From NCBI GenBank assembly GCA_030544215.1, contig JARZZO010000004.1, positions 43,265,980 through 43,329,979 of the forward strand: 64,000 nt of DNA, given 5' to 3'. Position 1 is the stretch's first letter. Every line of letters starts with the position of its first letter. The position numbers and the translations under genes are program-made. The stretch is from Zantedeschia hybrid cultivar (Eukaryota > Streptophyta > Magnoliopsida > Alismatales > Araceae). Positions 24,618 through 35,779 of the stretch are shown in pieces. The notes below the pieces were generated by a model. That model saw nothing but the letters and a program-made list of their open reading frames with translations. It was not told the DNA's origin and did no database searches.

Positions 24618-25005
24618 TCTCCCAAACTTATTCTTTGGACATTGAAAGTAGAAAGTATCCTCTGGTCGGAGATCTTGAAATATGACTCTCTTCTTCCTAC
24701 AATATCAAAGTCATCATGTTTCTCTAGGAAATTTATGCCCAGTATAATATCAAAGTCTACCATGTCAATAACAAAGGGGCATGCAAATAAATCCTGATTC
24801 ACTATGCGAACATGAAGACTAGACACCATAAGTGTAGAAATCAAGATCTCACCAGTAGCTATGATGATAATTAAGGTGGTACCTCCAAAAGTACAATACT
24901 CTCTAAAGCGTTAACAAATCTAGTGAAAACAAAACTATATGTAGTACCAGAATCAAACATAACTCGGGCGCGTACACCCTCCACTAGAATAGTAGTTGTG
25001 GCCTG
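24618..25005 (-). pseudogene. Gypsy A aspartic protease
   Basis: The minus strand holds VMFDSGTTYSFV near the start (DSG catalytic triplet) and then ACPFVIDMVDFDIILGINFL in the 24584-24844 frame, the conserved second half of the chromovirus protease. The two halves are in different frames. Confidence 0.75.
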
Positions 25006-26135
25006 TTGGTGTCATCATCTGCTTCATTTGCTTCATTGGTGAGCACATAGACACACACCTTTCCTTCCACAGGTGCTGCAAGTGCAATGTTGGTCTTGGG
25101 CTGGGGGCAACCTCTCATCATGTGACCTGGCTCCCCACAGTTGAAGCACTTGCCGACTGCACGCCAGCTTAGATCCTCCATGGGGTCGCCCACACTGTGC
25201 ATAGGCTAGATGATGCACTCTCTTTGTTGCTGGTGTCGCTGACTGAGAGTCTTTCCTCTTCTTCTTATCAAGCTTATGGCGGAAAGATGTAGCCTAAACA
25301 TTCTTCCCCATCGGGCCCTTCTTCATGTTCACGAAAGCTATCTGCTCGCTCTACTATGTAAGCTGTCACTAAAGCATCCTTTATCACTGCATATCTGAAT
25401 AGAGCTACTTTGCTACGAATAGCTCCATTCAATATGTTGACGAACTTCTTGGTTCTTTCTTCTTCCACCGGAAAGAAATTATATGCAAAGCGTTCCAACT
25501 CTATAAACTTGGCCTCATACTCTACCACCGCCATAGCTCCCTGAGTCAATATAAGGAACTCGGCAACATTTGCCTCCCTAACATGAATAGGAAAGTATTG
25601 CTCTTGCAAGGCAGCCATGAAGTCTTTTCATAGAATTGGTTCATCTTGGCCAGTAAACGTGGTCCTCTTGACAAAATTATACTAGAAAGCTGCCCAATCC
25701 TCGAGCATGAAGGTCGCCAAAGTGACCTTATCTTCTTTTGTACAGTTGATGGCCGCAAAGATCTTCTCGATCTACCGAATCTATGCTTCGGCAACCTCTG
25801 GCCTCCACTCCCCCTTAAAAGAAGGAGGCCCGAGCTTCTTGAACTTCTCCATCATTGCCGCCCCATATATAGTCATCTGAGAGGTCTGAGCCTATAGTGC
25901 TGCCTGAGCCTGCTGTGTGGCCTATGTTTGCATGGTTTGGACCATGCCCTGAAAAGTTTGCAGAAAAGTCCCAAAATCTCCCGTGGCATGGCCATATGGT
26001 TGGTCTGCCAACTCCTTATCTAGGAGTAGTATGAGCATCACCACTAGTTGAGCTTCCCTGAGTTAGAGACTCCTCAGTGCTAGCGGGATTAATGATGGGC
26101 GTTCTATTTTCAGCCCCAATTCTCGTTATAGCCAT
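25006..26135 (-). pseudogene. Gypsy A gag with CCHC nucleocapsid knuckle
   Basis: Begins MAITRIGAENRTP at 26135 on the minus strand. Identifiable parts are MAALQEQYFPIHVREANVAE, an ELERFAYNFFP segment, a KKFVNILNGAIRSKV segment, and an intact zinc knuckle CFNCGEPGHMMRGC at 25107-25148 (C-X2-C-X4-H-X4-C). Multiple stops interrupt the first 300 codons. Gag forms the intracellular virus-like particle in active relatives. Confidence 0.8.
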
Positions 26136-26275
26136 AGCCTAAAAATCAAACATAACCTAGTTATAGCTTTAATCTTTCAGAATTTAAACCTATCCCGATT
26201 GTCCTACCTACACTCTCAAAATCAGTTTGGTATGGCGTATGATCAGATAGTAATGGTTTCTCTTACGATTCATAT

Positions 26276-26287
26276 GCTCTGATACCA
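26276..26287 (-). other. Gypsy A primer-binding site
   Basis: On the minus strand TGGTATCAGAGC, the 12-mer complementary to the 3' end of initiator Met-tRNA, directly adjoining the LTR and about 140 bases upstream of the gag start. Confidence 0.85.
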
Positions 26288-28881
26288 CATTCTTACGCTC
26301 CTGATCTAGTTCAGTCATTCGAACTCACTTCGGATTCAAATTACATAACTACGAAATCAAATGACATATAAATCTGACATGAAAGATGAGAGACAAATTA
26401 CCAAGTAATAAAAATTATGTTTACCATCAAATAAATTTAAATATTATATTATATTGTCGTAACTAGGATCCTCAAATTACATCAAATATGCAGTTAGAAT
26501 ATAATCTTTCAACTCACTAAAGAAATATGAGAGTATATATCCTTTCTCAAATCCTTACTACATCAAATCTAAGAAAATAGTAAAACTAATCATAGATAAC
26601 CTCGAGATGAGTTTGACTCAAATTTCTCATGCAAAGCCCTCCTCTATAGCTAACTCTTCCTCCTCAGTCTTTGAAAATACTAGTAGGTTTTATAAGTATA
26701 AGCACTCAATAGCCAAATCAAACCCACCAAATACTAACAATATAATAATTGAAAAGTGATGATATCAAATATATATATACATGATTCATAGTTCTACATA
26801 TAGTTTAAATAAGAACATGATACAAAATATAGTCAAATATAAGTTTACCAAATTGAATGTGTTTCCTAATAGTATGAACAAATTGACTAATATATAGCAT
26901 ATAAGACACGATTAGATTTTTATCTAACTAAACAAGTCTGTTAGCCGTGATCAAAACATATCACATATCAAATTGAGCATATCAAATGGCATGATAACTT
27001 ATCAATTCAGAGTTCATATTGTCAGAATAGTTAATCAAAATGAACATGGATTCCTAATCAAATAAGCTGAGATTACAATAACTGAGCGTAGGTGACAAAG
27101 GAACAAACTGAGTAGATTATAAGCTTAATCAAATAGATCTAAACAACAAATTATGTTTCATAATTATGTGCTAAACAAACTAATATATCAAATAGACATG
27201 CATCCAACTATCATAAAAAGACCCGAACAAACAAATACCAAATCATATAGGCAAGTATGCCAAGGTCATAGTACATACATAGCCGGATCTTAATGACCCA
27301 CCTAAATAACTGATCACAAATTTGCAATTACTAAGATTTTTCCGTTGTCTACGGACAAAACTTATTCACGGACGTTTATAGAATGAGTTCCAATCTCCTC
27401 AATATGACAATATCCAAACATATATCAACAAAATATAGCACAAGTATATTTTTCATATATTTTAAACTTATCATGGATCTGGAAATTTAATAGACAAAGT
27501 GATGCATATACATATGAGTCAAAATATACTTCTTTTACATATAAAATAACCACTTTGGACTCAAATAAGTTACACATACATAAAATTAGAGTGTAACTAA
27601 TCCAAATAGGTTGTTGAATAGAAGAATATGATACTAAAATTCTTTTAGATTTTCGGACAAAGAATTATAATTTTTGGCAAATAAAAGTAATTTTCAGAGC
27701 TAAATAATTACCAAATAAAGCCAAAAATAGCAAACAAATTGAGAAAATTATCAACCTTGGTGAACAGATCAAGTATATCAAATGAAACATGTGGACAAAG
27801 TTTCAAGCAAATCGGACATAGTTTGAGTGATTTAGATTATTGGGTTATATATAAAGAACTTGAGTGAATTTTGACCAATGAAATAAATAGCAGATTAATC
27901 AGAAATAAAGTTTTAAAAGTTATAAACTTTTATAGGCACTTAGAATTATCAAAACAAAGCTATGGTCAAAATTTCAAGTCTTTTCACTAAGAAATGAAGG
28001 AGTTATGGCCAAAACAAGTTGGATCATATTTTCGAACTGACAGCAAACAGAGTGGTCTAAATGGCGTCTAGCGTGGTGGAAGCCTTTAAATGGCATCCAG
28101 CATGGTGGATGTCTTTTAGGCTCAAAATTGAATTTGGGAAGGATTTGAGCCACTAAGCTTGAAAGGCGTCTAGTTGGACAGACGTCTTTTGAATTGCGTC
28201 CATTGGTCTGGACGGGATTTAGCCTAGTTTTCTAAAACTATACTATTTAGGACAATTCTTATGAAATTGAGAGACAAAGTGGGAAATAAGATCATAGACT
28301 TATAGATAAAGGTTCCATAAATCATGTTTGAATACTTTAAAAAATCAAAACAAAGTTTTTATAATAATACTAAATAAACACTTATGGAGTTATCATCAAC
28401 TACCTCTTGAAGAGAGAACAAGCTAATCTTCTTCAATTAAATCTTTAAGCTCTAGAGACTTTTCCACGTCCTCTAATCACCCAAAAATACAATTTATCCA
28501 TTAGAATCAATTCCTAAAAAATTAAACCAAAGACTCTTATAATTCTTAATGAAAAACACAATGTTACTTACCCTAGAATTGAGGCTGCATGTATGAGAAT
28601 TTATGCATGACCTCAAGGCCTTATTTATAGATTTTTCTCTTTCTAATTCTACCCAAATCAAATCTCCTTTGTTGCAAGGTCAGACTCCAACAGATGGAGT
28701 CTTCATCAACAAGTAAAGTGAGTCTGTTTGTAATTAGAAACCCATATTTTTGCATGTAATGAGTTTTCTTAACTAAAACTCCTAGAATTCAACTCCTCTA
28801 ATGATTGAATTAAACAAAAGCCCTTTAGACAAACTCCTAGAAATTTTGTGCACGAAGTTATCGCATCTCTAATATGCTGCT
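26288..28881 (-). mobile_element. Gypsy A 5' LTR, first part
   Basis: Starts beside the primer site and shares blocks in order with the gypsy B LTR: CTCCTGATC, CACTTCGGATTCAAA, a TAGTAGGTTTTATAAGTATA block near 26683 and GCAAGTATGCCAAGGTCATAG near 27251. At 28882 it is cut by the complete copia element and resumes at 38263. Together the two parts are about 2.86 kb, close to gypsy B. The terminal TG is mutated to CA. No gene lies within it. Confidence 0.8.
28060..28225. repeat. Four GCGTCYAG-type hairpin units in the gypsy A LTR
   Basis: Four units about 40-70 bp apart begin GCGTCTAG, GCATCCAG, GCGTCTAG and GCGTCCAT. Units 2 and 4 are perfect small hairpins, CATCCA-GCATGG-TGGATG and GTCCA-TTGGTC-TGGAC, while units 1 and 3 are imperfect. 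Thus the arms differ between units while pairing is kept in two of them. Confidence 0.6.
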
Positions 28882-30422
28882 TGTTGGGTTTTCTCCGGAT
28901 CGCTCACGCAGCGGAAAATAAATTAAAATAATGATTCGTTCCCGTTTCGAAAAACTAAAACTACGATTATCAGATAATCGATTCTCACCGTGTGCGGATT
29001 CGAATCCGCAACCGTTCGGTTCTGTCGGTGCGACACCGCAAGCCGCGCAAGCGCCCGGCCTCTAGCGAAGTCCACGCGATCCTCCCCGCGACGGATATCC
29101 TCGCGTTCCTCGTTCTTCGCAGCCTACGAGACCTCCGCTGGTCGCCGCAACGATCGCCGCAGCGCACGGACGATTTTCCGTCAAACGGGATTCGGAGACG
29201 TGGCGGAGCAGATCTGGATATGTCTGGATGCCAGAGAGAGAGAGAAACTGAGGAGGGGCGGCTAGGGTTAGCAGCAGCTTGGCCTGCTCAGCCCGTTCGC
29301 TATGTTTTATACTAACCGCGCGGTTTTTCATAAAAACCCCTGGTTTGTATAAAACCCACTTATTTATCCATCGCCTTGAGAATCATTTGCGTGTGACCCT
29401 CTAGGCCCAAGTACCAGTCCAATTAATGGTCCAATAAGCCAGTGACTCATCATTGACTTTATTAATCAATTAATAACCCTTTATTAATTAATTAATCAAT
29501 CGAATTGATGTCGCACATCGAATTCGACCGGGCTTCTGATTACGTTGGATGCCAAGCAACACCGCGTGAACCCGGAAGGTATTGGGGTTAAGTAACCCAC
29601 TCTTGGAACCTTTCCGCCGACAGTTACCGCGTGGATATAATCCTTCATTCGTACAATGCTCTCGAGTCAACTCAAGGTATGGCGAGCTGTCAAACCCTAA
29701 CCGGTCTACTTACTTGGATTGGATGCCGCTGATAAATATCGGAAAACTCCTTTCCCGATATTATCGTCCGCCTTGGCCAGGGACTTTCGCGCATCCTTCC
29801 TAGAGCATTCTCTCTCTAAGTACCGAGAGCGAATGATTCCTTATTGACACACAATTCCCTTCGACGGTATTCCGCTGTACCCAATCCTTGGCGTATTAGA
29901 ATCCCGTGGCTAGAGATTTGTAAACCAAGGTCAAAGCACATAAGTCCACCGCCAAGGTGTCCTTGGTGTCTCAGGTCCGAGGACCATCCACGCAACTACG
30001 ACAATAGAATCAAGCTGGTTAACAGTGAGGTACAATACCATCCAGCGATTCAGTCGAATCAGTTCAGTGAACTCATTCTCCAATGAGCACCTACAGATTC
30101 GCCTTAGTGTCTCCACACAAGTGACTTATGAGATTAGTCACCCTCATCATATGAGCAGGAGTAATCTGTACTAGTCTAACCGGATATCCGATGTCCTTCT
30201 CGGATATCCTCCGACTAGGAACAATTAAGAATATGTGTGTTTAAGTGATCAGTCTCATTAGTATGATCTCATCATAATCTGATCACTATAGCACATATTC
30301 ACGGACTTCATTATGAAACGATAATTAATGCGATTTACACATAATGAATATTATGCCATTTTATTAATAAATGAACGAGATTAACATAGTCAGATTGGCT
30401 TGTAGGCCACCTAAAACTAACA
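28882..30422 (-). repeat. Copia 3' LTR
   Basis: 1541 bp, lying next to the polypurine tract. Compared with the partner LTR it lacks about 8 bp near its plus-strand start (one copy of a TTCTC-GGA doublet) and differs by scattered substitutions. Short open frames on both strands (28985-29331) recur at the same places in the other LTR and are not genes. Confidence 0.95.
29305..29312 (-). promoter_or_regulatory. Putative TATA box of the copia 3' LTR
   Basis: GTATAAAA on the minus strand, in the context GGTTAGTATAAAACATAG, conserved in both LTRs and as TTAATATAAAG in the solo LTR. Its position, about two thirds across the sense-strand LTR's far half, fits a U3/R boundary; no transcript data support it. 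Confidence 0.45.
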
Positions 30423-30433
30423 ATCTCCCACTT
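30423..30433 (-). other. Copia polypurine tract
   Basis: AAGTGGGAGAT on the minus strand directly before the 3' LTR, the usual plus-strand primer of copia elements. Confidence 0.85.
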
Positions 30434-30436
30434 GGA

Positions 30437-32777
30437 CTAAAGCCAATCACCTTTATACAATAAGCCCATAGACTCTAGGTGACGCTCAAACACAATTTGA
30501 GCCAACGGCTTTGTCAGTGGATCTGCTACATTGTCGACGGATGGAACTCTTTCCACTATTACATCTCCTCTGGATAAGAAGAAAGCGCCTCAGAACATCT
30601 TTCTATTTCTGATGAGACCACGACTCTTTCACTTGTGCAATAGTCCCATTGTTGTCGCACAACAGCGGAACATGATCAAGGATACCGGGAACTATGTCAA
30701 GGTCGGTGATGAACTTCTTCAACCACACTATTTCCTTGAAAGCTTCAGCTGCAGCGATGTACTCAGCTTCAGTCGTCGAATCCGCAGTGGTTACTTGCTT
30801 GGAACTCTTCCAGCACACTGCGCCTCCGTTTAATGTAAACACGAATCCAGATGTAGACTTGCTATCATTTGGATATGACTGGAAACTCGAATCAGTAAAA
30901 CCTCGCAGTTTCAAGTCACCTCCTCCATAGACAAGAAACATATACTTAGTTCTTCTCAAGTACTTAAGGATACATTTCACTGCCTTCCAGTGCTCTTCGC
31001 CTGGACCAGCCTGAAATCTGCTTGTAACACTTAGAGCAAATGCAACATCAGGCCGTGTACATAGCATGGCATACATGATAGATCCTATGGCAGAGGCATA
31101 TGGTATTCTATCCATGAATGCCCTCTCATCAGGAGTCTTAGGAGACTGCTCCTTTGAGAGAATAATTCCATGTCTCATCGGTATGAGACCTCTCTTGGAA
31201 TTTTCCATGCCAAACCTTTTGACTATGGTGTCTATGTACAAGGATTGGGTCATTCCAAGCATCCTCTTTGATCTATCTCTATAGATCCGTATTCCCAATA
31301 CGTAGGATGCTTCTCCCAAATCCTTTATGGAGAAGTTTTTCGACAGCCAGATCTTTACTGATGACATCATAGATACATCATTCCCAATGAGTAGTATGTC
31401 ATCTACGTAAAGAACTAGAAAAGTGACTGCACTCCTACTGGTCTTCTTGTACACACAAGGCTCATCTTCATTCTTAATGAAGTCATAAGACTTGACAGCC
31501 TCGTCAAATCTTATGTTCCAGCTCCGGGAAGCCTGCTTCAGTCCATAAATGGACCTCTGAAGCTTGCACACTTTATTTGGAGATTCTTTGGATGTGAAAC
31601 CTTCTGGTTGTATCATATACACCTCTTCTTCAAGGTTACCATTGAGGAAGGTAGTCTTCACATCCATCTGCCATATTTCATAATCAAAATGTGCAGCAAT
31701 GGCGAGTAGAACTCTGATCGACTTTATCATAACAACTGGTGAGAAAGTCTCGTCATAGTCAATTTCTTGCCTTTGACGATATCCCTTTGCCACCAACCTT
31801 GCCTTATAAGTGTCGATCCGTCCATCAGCACCGATCTTTCTTTTAAAGATCCACTTGCAACCAATGGGTACAATACCCTCGGGCAAGTCCTCCAAGTTCC
31901 AAACTTGGTTGGTGTACATGGACTGGATTTCTGAGTTCATGGCTTCTCGCCATTTCCCGACTTCTGGGCCTTCTATGGCCTCCTGGTAGCTTTTAGGATC
32001 ATCATCCTCATTATATTCTACCTTAGACTCACCTTCAATGATATGTCCCACATATTGTTCGGGTAGTCTAGGTAATCTACCAGATCTACGAGGCTCATTT
32101 GTGTGTACCTGAACAGATTCAGGAACTGATATCTCATCTGATGATAATGCAGCTGTTTGGGGATCTGGAACCTCTTCCAGTACTATTTTACTCCCACTGT
32201 TCTCCTGGAGAAGGTATTCCTCTTCTAGGAAGACAGCTTTCCTAGCGACAAACACCTTTTGTTCACTAGGATGGTAAAAATAGTATCCAAAGGTTTCCTT
32301 TGGATATCCCACAAAACTGCATTTATCAGTTCGTGATTCCAGCTTGTCTGGATCATGCCTCTTTACATGAGCAGGACAACCCCAGACTTTAACATATTTA
32401 AATTCTGGTTTCCTGCCTTTCCATATCCCATATGGAGTAGAGGCCACAGACTTGCTGGGTACTCTGTTCAGTAGGTATGCTGCTGACTCTAGAGCATACC
32501 TCCAGAGGGACACTGGTAATCTCAAAAAGCTCATCATGGATCGCACCATGTCCAACAAGGTGCGATTCCTCCTTTCTGATACACCATTCATCTGTGGTGT
32601 ATATGGAGGGGTTAGCTGAGAAAGGATACCATTATCCTTTAAGAATTGTGTAAAATTAGTACTCAAGTATTCTCCTCCTCGATCTGATCGAAAAGCTTTA
32701 ATACTATTTCCTAACTGCTTTTCTACCTCATTCTTGAACTCCTTGAACTTCTTAAATGTTTCCGACTTGTACTTCAT
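30437..32777 (-). pseudogene. Copia pol: integrase C-terminal half, reverse transcriptase and RNase H
   Basis: A 724-codon frame (32777-30603). Residues 1-80 hold integrase catalytic region 2, AFRSDRGGEY (Asp32), and the later acidic residue region. The integrase C-terminal domain follows with YGIWKGRKPEFKYVKVWGC. RT starts about residue 290 (WKWIFKRK-type block CKWIFKRKIGADGRIDTYKA) and includes YGLKQASRSW and catalytic YVDDILLIGND, residues 457-467. RNase H has FTDSSFQ, SKSTSGFVF and DSTTEAEYIAAAEA. The first frame stops at 30603, early in the final RNase H tail. The expected C-terminal tail, with VPSVDNVADPLTKPLAQ, is readable in another frame ending at a TAG at 30437. It enters from the upstream frame by a one-base shift at 32777. 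Nearly intact sequence shows youth despite the breaks. It may belong to the Tork/Angela side of copia, which is uncertain. Confidence 0.93.
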
Positions 32778-33841
32778 TAAGTCACATAGCCGAATCTTGA
32801 GAAGTCATCGGTGAACGTGATGAAGTATGAGTAGCCACCTTTGGCTTGGATGGACATAGGACCACATACATCCGAATGTATTAGTTCCAGAATGCCCTTG
32901 GCACGTTCTCCATGTCCAGTAAATGGAGATTTTGCCATCTTTCCCATAAGGCAGGATTCACATGTTGCAAACGATTCATAATCGAATGCAGTTAAGTAAC
33001 CATGCTTGTGCAACTTTTGCAACCTGCTTTCGCCAATGTGCCCAAGTCTACAATGCCACATGTAGGCCTGGTCCACACAATTCTTGCTCTTCTTAAGAGC
33101 ATTATCAATTTGAAGATTGTAATAAGAAACATCTAATAGATATAGACCGTTGACTAAAGATGCTGAAGCTATTGATTTATTACCATAATAAATCGAACAA
33201 CTTTTATTCTCAATAGTCAACCTATATCCTATCTTGTCCAAATAAGATATTGATATGATGTTCTTTATTATGCTAGGAACATAATCACAATCCTCTAATA
33301 GTAAGGTGTCTCCCGATGGAAGCCTGAGGTTTGCTGTCCCAACAGCAATCGCCACAACTTTTGCGCCGTTTCCTAGCCTCAATTCCACCTCACCTTGTCT
33401 CAGCTTGCGCTTACTTGTCAGCATCTGCACATCATGGCAGATATGAGAAGCACATCCGGTATCTAATACCCAAGATGTGGAATCTCTAACTGACAAGTTG
33501 ATATCTATCATATAGATATCTGAAGCTTCAGACAGCTTCACTCTTCCATGAGTTTTATCGTCAAGGAACTCCTTGCAGTTCCTCTTCCAGTGACCATATT
33601 GCTTATAGTAGAAGCAGTCACCCTTCACTACTCTTTTGTCTTTGTCCTTCGATCTTTTATCGTTAGCTATCATCTCTGCTTTAGGGGCATCCAATGCCGA
33701 TTCAGCAGGAGGATCAACTCCAGGGACAAAGTTATTGTGCTCAGATCTGAAGACATTCTTCAGATTTCTGAACCAATCCGAGTAGATCAGGTAAATCAAA
33801 ATAGCATCAAGTATGCCACGGAGTGGGTTATTCGACGACAT
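32777..33841 (-). pseudogene. Copia gag (internally deleted), protease and integrase N-terminal half
   Basis: A 354-codon frame starting MSSNNPLRGILDA. Residues 1-35 are the typical start of Gag (DWFRNLKNVFRSE), but by residue 54 the sequence is already the linker before the zinc knuckle, so most of the capsid region is missing. The knuckle at residues 76-89 is C76, Tyr79 in place of the second Cys, H84 and C89, so metal binding is impaired. Protease has WVLDTG at residues 124-129 (catalytic Asp127). GAG-pre-integrase and the HHCC finger follow (WHCRLGHIGESRLQKL, CESCLMGK). Integrase core starts ELIHSDVCGPM with the first catalytic Asp. The frame ends at 32777 by a one-base shift into the next frame. 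Confidence 0.92.
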
Positions 33842-33951
33842 AATTCTCTACAGGAGATAAGTAAAATCTATTTAGCAGATGTTCAATTATTAAAATTTAA
33901 AACAAGACATGGTCTTTTGTTCAAGTTTAACTCCCACTAATTTTCGACGGA
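33842..33951 (-). other. Copia leader immediately upstream of gag
   Basis: On the sense strand a pyrimidine-rich ACTTATCTCCTGTAG stands just before the gag ATG. It resembles a 3' splice site, so a leader intron is possible but unproven. Confidence 0.3.
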
Positions 33952-34352
33952 CTGTATAACCCCCAGTTATACAGAACGGGAGACGCCGACAGTCTCCTAG
34001 TGGGGATCAGAATCTCAATGACTTGCACTACAGCCTTGTGGATAGCACAACAAACTGTAATACAATCAGAGAGCACCCAACTCATGGGACTTGCAACTCC
34101 TTGCAACATCTGATCATAGTTTCGGTCCCCAGAGATTTAATGGCCTTGTGGATAGCACAACAAACCATTAATTCTGGTCTAAGCTAACCATCGTTACGCG
34201 ACGAGCATAGATTTGCATGCAGCCCTTGTGGATAGCACAACAAAGCTACATGGTTCCTCTACCCCGATCTATAGGCATCTAATGCCATAGCCACAGTTTC
34301 TCCTTCCAATTAAGCAGGCCTTGTGGATAGCACAACAAACATGTCTAAAGTG
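33952..34352. repeat. Structured leader segment with four core-sharing stem-loops
   Basis: Four copies of CTTGTGGATAGCACAACAAA start at 34035, 34145, 34224 and 34320. The core contains its own small stem TTGTG-GATAG-CACAA. The outer arms differ between copies yet pair: TACAG/CTGTA at copy 1 (8 of 10 over a longer arm), TTAATGG/CCATTAA at copy 2, CATGCAGC/GCTACATG at copy 3 (7 of 8), and a weaker, bulged pairing at copy 4. Two further perfect hairpins precede them: CTGTATAAC-CCCCA-GTTATACAG (33952-33974) and GGAGAC-GCCGACA-GTCTCC (33979-33997). The segment ends about 110 bases upstream of gag in element orientation. Confidence 0.85.
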
Positions 34353-35195
34353 ATTCGAATCCTATGACTATAACGATGGTGGACCACGCGGTAAGTTCTT
34401 AACTACTCACGTTACGGCTTAGAGTTTATCTGAGGGTATTTAGATAACTTTTATCTTGGTATCTCCTAGGTGATCGTATAAATATATCGTATATATTTAC
34501 TAAATACTATAACCTGCTTTGATTCATAATCAAAAGAAAACAATGCATCTCATACATGTCATTAGTGTGGTCATGGATAGCATAGTGGGTTTGACTGGAG
34601 CCAACAGTCAAACGCACACACAATCTAACACAACAATTATATTAGATAACCTGCAAGCACATAGGTAAAAGATCTCCATCTTTTCGCCTTCCTGGTTGCA
34701 GCTGTGGATCGTCCTCGCTCCTTCCTCAGTTGCTTCGATCATATTACATTTATTCTAGAATTACATGTAATTAGAAGAGAGCCTTATGGCGAGTACAAGA
34801 GAGAGGGAGGTGGAAATACATCGGAGTATGAGAGAGGGAGAGATGCATAGACCTCTATTTATTAACAATTAATAAACAATCATACATCCACGATCCACAC
34901 AATCCATTCATCACATGAATTATAAATTAAGTGCATATCCATAACCACGGTGTGTTTTAAACATCCCACACATGATTCAGCACATCACATAGCTAAAATA
35001 AAAGAGTTTTCAAAATAAATAATTTTGGCTTTCAAAAAGTTGGGATCCAATCAAAATTGGTATTTGAATTTCGAAAATACTTTTAATTAACTTAACATGC
35101 AATTAAATCAAAATTAAAAGCATTAAACACACATCACATGCGCACACACTCCAAATTAATAATTCCAGATTATTCCATGCAAGTTAGAACAATTC

Positions 35196-35620
35196 TAATA
35201 ATCTAACAATTAGATTATTAATGACTAATCTAACTCTTAGACTAGTCCAACAAAATTAATTAATAATTTAACACTTAGATTATTAATTAACTCTAATTAT
35301 TAATTAACTACTAATCTAACTCTTAGATTAGTTAATTAATACATGTTAATTACTAATTTAACCATTAAACTAATAATTAACACTTATTAATTATCAACTA
35401 TTAATCTAACTATTAGATTATTAGCTTAATATTAATTATTAGTTTAACACTTAAACTAATAACTAATAACTTCTAATTAAACCTCTATATTAGTTAATTA
35501 AAACTAATTATCAATTTAACATTTAAACTGACAATCAATTCCAGTTAACTAATAATTACTAACTTAACACTTAAGTTAGACAATTAAAATTAATTATTAA
35601 TTTAACATTTAAATTAATAA
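35196..35620. repeat. Array of about twelve inverted repeats with 3-nt loops
   Basis: Perfect or near-perfect arms of 8-12 bp surround a trinucleotide starting with C: TAATAATCTAA at 35196-35206, GACTAATCTAA at 35223, TAATAATTTAA at 35261, ACTAATCTAA at 35310, TACTAATTTAA at 35351, TAATCTAA at 35402, TTATTAGTTTAA at 35436, TCAATTTAA at 35511, CTAACTTAA at 35559, and TTATTAATTTAA at 35594, each followed by the loop (CAA, CTC, CAC, CTC, CCA, CTA, CAC, CAT, CAC, CAT) and its complement. All left arms end in TAA. Arms change together so pairing is preserved; the two 12-bp cases (35436 and 35594) are perfect. It lies in the copia leader. Confidence 0.88.
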
Positions 35621-35779
35621 CCAATTCCAATTATTAACAACACTTTGTTAATTAAAATGATTATATAATCATATTGCCCAAATAAGTAAAATTTGATAAT
35701 AATTTAAATTTCAAAAAAAAAAATTAAATCAGATTATAATCTAATTTAATTATTAAATGAGCAAAAGGGGTTTAATTGG

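Noticed and set aside
26276..26287. Sequence complementary to a tRNA 3' end, considered as part of a tRNA gene (also 36691 and 55197)
   Set aside because: Only the 12-17-nt primer-binding site is present, beside LTR ends; no cloverleaf or A/B boxes.
28985..29331. Overlapping open frames on both strands, repeated at 36821-37167
   Set aside because: They are copies of the same LTR segment; the GC-rich LTR part is open by composition, with no protein similarity.
34035..34340. Regularly spaced identical 20-mers suggesting a CRISPR-like array
   Set aside because: Spacers are uneven (about 60-90 nt), flanks pair with the repeat's own other side, and the sequence is in a plant retrotransposon leader.
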